Shown here: positions 60,729 through 64,000 of the stretch, piece by piece | Layout of the letters: every line of letters starts with the position of its first letter | How positions within the stretch are numbered: the first letter of the stretch is position 1 | Source: Himantopus leucocephalus | Taxonomy: Eukaryota; Chordata; Aves; Charadriiformes; Recurvirostridae | Assembly: GCA_003993805.1 (NCBI GenBank) | Contig: RSEF01000020.1 | Coordinates: 12,049,105-12,113,104 of the forward strand | Direction: 5' to 3' | DNA: 64,000 nucleotides | Position numbers and translations under genes: made by a program | The notes under the pieces: generated by a model | The model's database searches: none | Told to the model about the DNA's origin: nothing | What the model saw: the letters and a program-made list of their open reading frames with translations, nothing else

Positions 60729-63520
60729 ACATCTCTGTTGCCAGTGCCACAGACTTTATTGTATTGAGGTCAGGTGGAAGGGCTGTACAACAGCTCGAGG
60801 TGAGGGCTGCTCTGATGTAGTCTCAAAACTTAGCCAGGAGAAGCAACGTTTTGCAGGTGATGCTCCCAGCTTGTCATGCAGATTCTTTGTGCAGGAGCAG
60901 AATACTTGGGGGCAAGGCACCGGGAGAGCTCGGCAAGAGAGCCTCCAGCAAACACCACTCAGTCTGGTACAAAATCCCATCTTTGGGTCACAGAGCTCCT
61001 TCAAATCAATGACAACTTTCCAGAGGGATCTCAGCTGTCAGCAGGCTCAAGCCCAACTACATTGGGATCACACCCAACAATTTGTCTGGGGACAGCTTCC
61101 TGAACCGGTCGCTTGCCAAGGTTTTGTTTGTTTGGTAACAGGGATAGGGAAGAGTCCCTTATGGCCCTAAGAGCGCTTATTTCAGTGCTGCACCTGGGCA
61201 CGTCTCAGAGCAGCTCTTCTGTACGGCTCACCCAGAGCGTTTCTCCCTGTTTTACATAGCTCCCTCGGTTGAAGCCTGTTAAGTGAGTCCAGCCCCCCAG
61301 GCAGAAGGGTGGTACCTTCCAACTTGCTGGCTTGCCATGGTCTGTTTATCAGATCTAATGAAGACATTTATGGGTTGATGGTCTGACAGATGCTCAATTT
61401 TCTGACTGGATGAGGAAGTCAAACTGTTATATAAGAAGCCAATAAGTACCATTCATTCCTAAAGCAACAAAACACTGCTGCATTTCCAAGTTAATTGGCA
61501 CAACCGAGCCAGTTTGCTGGGAGTGTATTTAATCAAATTTAATCTTTAGTTAGGGGCTCCTGTAGCACCCTGCACTATACTATCTGAGGATCTAGAACAG
61601 TAATGATTGCTATTACAATGCACTGTTTTCCGTAGCTATATCCAGGCTCAAAACATATTGCTAACGCAGCAAAACATTCTTGGAGACATTTACACCTTTC
61701 ACCATTTGCATACATGGTAGGGGTTAACACAGAGGTTTCCCGACAAGTTAAAGTTCAGAAAGTTGTTCCTCTCCTTTACCCGGAACATGTTGGTATTCTT
61801 AAAAATGCTGAAAATAGTTGAAGATTTCCCTATTAAAAAAAAAATCCATCCCCTAATAAGGTTTTCTCAGCACCGGCTGTCCTAGGTGTTTACTGGAGAC
61901 ACCACTTTGCCATCCACCATACATTAAATTCAGGAGTGTTTTGTGCTAAAGCACTAAGGCTTGATGGGGCACGTTTTATGGGTTCATTACAGTGTGCCTC
62001 TGGAGTATTGCAAGGCATGAGACCAAAGGCTATGTCCCATTGGCTGCCTGAGTCATTTATTAATGGCCCCATTAAACACTCCCTCAAGCTTTCGATTGCA
62101 GTTATCCAGTTTTCTTTTAAATTATTTTTTTCCTTTTGACTTATGCTTCCACAGCTGAAGAGTATCCTTAGGGAGCCACCGTAAGGCACCCAGGTCTGGT
62201 GTCTGAAAAGCCCGAAGCCCAGGACCTTGGTGCAGAGGTGTCAACGCCACTGTGGGGCTGGAAGCCTCCTGCCATCTGCTCTCCTGCCTTTGATCCCGGG
62301 GTGCACTAGCCACAAGAGGGGGACAGACACCCTGCCTTACGTAAACACAGTATGTGGGTCAGGCGAGGGATAACTAGGCCACCCTCCTCCTTCCAGAGCC
62401 CCAAAATCTCTCCCTTCAAAAAAGAAGGAGCCTTCTTTTCTCTTGCTTAGCATCAGCATTGAGACTCCCATGCACAGGAGGAGTAAAGCATTACTATTAA
62501 TTGCTTTAAGTGAGTGTATAGGAAATCCAGTTCAGGAGTAATTCACCTTTCTTACTGCCATGAACCAGCGATGCTGCGAGACATGCAGACAACAAGCCAC
62601 GCAAACGCCATGTTGACCTTCGAGGACCACCTTCCCCTCCAGAAGATTTCAATCCTCTCTGCCACTGGATTAAATTGCATTCAGCAGACAAGAATTAATA
62701 GCAGCACTGAGCTTTGTGCTACCTCAGGAGATAAACACTGCTACTCAGAAGTGACAGAATAAAGAGAAAACTCATAAACCCCTAAATCACTCCCCCATCA
62801 TTTACCCTGTTGCTGCTGTATTAGGAAATGTCAAGCTGCATCTTTAAGAGTGGACCTGTCTTTGCAGCAAAAGCACAGAAAGCTGGCAGTTGAGAAAGCA
62901 GAACGGATGACAGTTTTTGGCAGCAGTTTCAGCTGTCTTGTTGGGTTTTTCAGATTAATCAGCCCCTTTGGAACACTGAACAGATCATCAGGACAATCCC
63001 TCAATCCAAGATCTTTTGCAGTGGAAAAAAAAAAAAAAGTCATAAACTGGGACAGCAGCACAACAGAGGCAGCTTTCTGAAAGGGACTCAGTCTTCGCTC
63101 CGAGAAAGGTCCTTATCAAGACAGTGTCTAAAGCCAATGGCATGTCTGCACCGTCATCCCTCTGCATGCGCTCACACATGGCGTGGGGGTTTTTTCAATG
63201 TGATTTTTCAGGAAGCCGTGAAGAGCACAAAAGCTTCTCTCCATGTCCCCCAATCCCACCATTTCAAGCTTTATTAAATACATCTTGTTTCTGTCAGATG
63301 CCAAAATTACTGACCATTTTCTTTCAAAGAAAAAGTCTTCCTTCCCCAATATCTAAAACTACGTGTGTATGCTCCACACATTTTATTTGAAACATTCAGT
63401 TTTACTTTATATAGGAGACAAATAATTAGGAACCTTGTATTCTCTTCAAAATCCAGCCATTGCAGTGTATTTCCAGAATCTTAGTTTCCCCCCCATGACT
63501 TCAAGATGCTTAGATGTCTA
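60729..63520. other. Non-coding stretch with enhancer-like segments
   Basis: Segments 61440-61740, 61960-62115 and 62660-63010 carry dense AT-core motifs, for example TTATTAATGGCCCCATTAAA at 62057-62076 and CAAGAATTAATAGC at 62689. Such texture is often seen in conserved non-coding elements; conservation cannot be seen here. No coding domain was recognised. Confidence 0.35.
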
Positions 63521-63528
63521 ACTGCCTG

Positions 63529-63550
63529 CCCCCCCCCCCCCAAAAAAACN
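63529..63550. repeat. Poly-C then poly-A with single N
   Basis: Thirteen C, then A-rich sequence and an N at 63550. Likely an assembly join. Confidence 0.9.
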
Positions 63551-63654
63551 ATACTTTCACACTTTCATGTTTTTACTTCTTTGGCATTACTGTTGCTGCT
63601 TAAACAGATTTTAGCTCTCCTCTCTCCTCAAAAGGCATCTGCATTTCAAACAAG

Positions 63655-63770
63655 GAGCATATATTGGCCTTAGTCCTACTATTTACTTGTGCAAGTAGTC
63701 CTTTGCACCTGGACGAGTATCTACCAAAGTCAGTGGGTGTTAAGGGCTGCCTGTTCTAACCTGGATGCAG
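63655..63770. mobile_element. Fragment of GGGCCAAATT-type sauropsid repeat
   Basis: ACTTGTGCAAGTAGTCCTTTG, CACCTGGACGAGTATC, CAAAGTCAGTGGGTG and TTAAGGGCTGCCTG follow the remembered interior of this repeat, where consensus text reads GTGAGTAGTCC, CCATTGAAGTCAATGGG and GTAAGGACTGCAGG. Ends are not preserved. Confidence 0.35.
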
Positions 63771-64000
63771 AACAAGGTCTATATTTTATGGATCAGAAAA
63801 GGTATATGCAATTAATAATCACATAAGCTATTTATTAGATCATTCAACCAAATATTTTCTTATTGCCTTTGCTGTCAGGAAGAGAATTCTGTGAGGAGAG
63901 TTTATTATATCAGTTTAACTACTTGCTAATCTGGTATAGCACTTTATAGTACTTCATAGTGTTATCCCACAGTATTTGAAATTTAGGCAAAAAAAAAAAT
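63771..64000. other. AT-rich end of window
   Basis: Ends in an A run at about 63990. Nothing recognised. Confidence 0.6.

Noticed and set aside
1..64000. tRNA, 5S-derived SINE, snRNA, CRISPR or retroviral genes
   Set aside because: Looked for tRNA B-box text (GGTTCGAATCC), 5S and U6 words, regularly spaced direct repeats and reverse-transcriptase YADD-type motifs in long frames; none found.

Overview
The window reads as non-coding vertebrate DNA. It is AT-rich, has few recognisable repeats, and shows no convincing complete protein-coding gene, tRNA, rRNA, CRISPR array or bacterial-type operon. The repeats I can recognise by eye are all old and degraded: MIR-type SINE fragments, one CR1 LINE fragment, one L2-clade reverse-transcriptase fragment, and fragments of a family whose ends read GGGCCAAATT. 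That mix is expected in amniotes. With no young Alu, L1 or B-type repeats and low density, a sauropsid is favoured, most likely a bird (inference; a crocodilian or turtle is not excluded). The stretch could be a large intron or an intergenic desert; the sequence alone does not decide.

Layout. 1-12 kb: AT-rich single-copy-looking sequence with a minus-strand exon-like block (3967-4133), a 140-bp direct repeat in two copies (7605-7748 and 9378-9516) and possible DNA-transposon ends. 12-18 kb: a CR1 fragment (12960-13215), a GC-rich, CpG-enriched island (15121-15720) and a pair of GGGGCCA-type ends (17418-17970). 18-27 kb: mostly featureless, with a 24-bp perfect palindrome (23202-23225), a decayed L2 reverse transcriptase on the minus strand (23660-24125) preceded by a CpG cluster, a motif-rich enhancer-like stretch (24290-24560) and a 14-bp palindrome around CACGTG (24767-24780). 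27-44 kb: four MIR-type fragments, a minus-strand microexon-like block (29271-29293) and a possible terminal exon (36051-36223). 44-57 kb: a short CpG cluster (about 48600-48840), a 100-N assembly gap (51487-51586), AT-rich inverted repeats and an A/C then G/T-rich fold-back (56407-56640). 57-64 kb: another MIR fragment, a 95-codon minus-strand open frame (60438-60725) and several enhancer-like stretches.

The most useful leads are the exon-like blocks with good splice signals, the two CpG-rich clusters as possible promoters of unannotated transcripts, and the perfect palindromes. I found no evidence of a novel multi-gene system. Four isolated N bases sit next to homopolymers and, with the 100-N gap, mark places where the assembly should not be trusted at base level.
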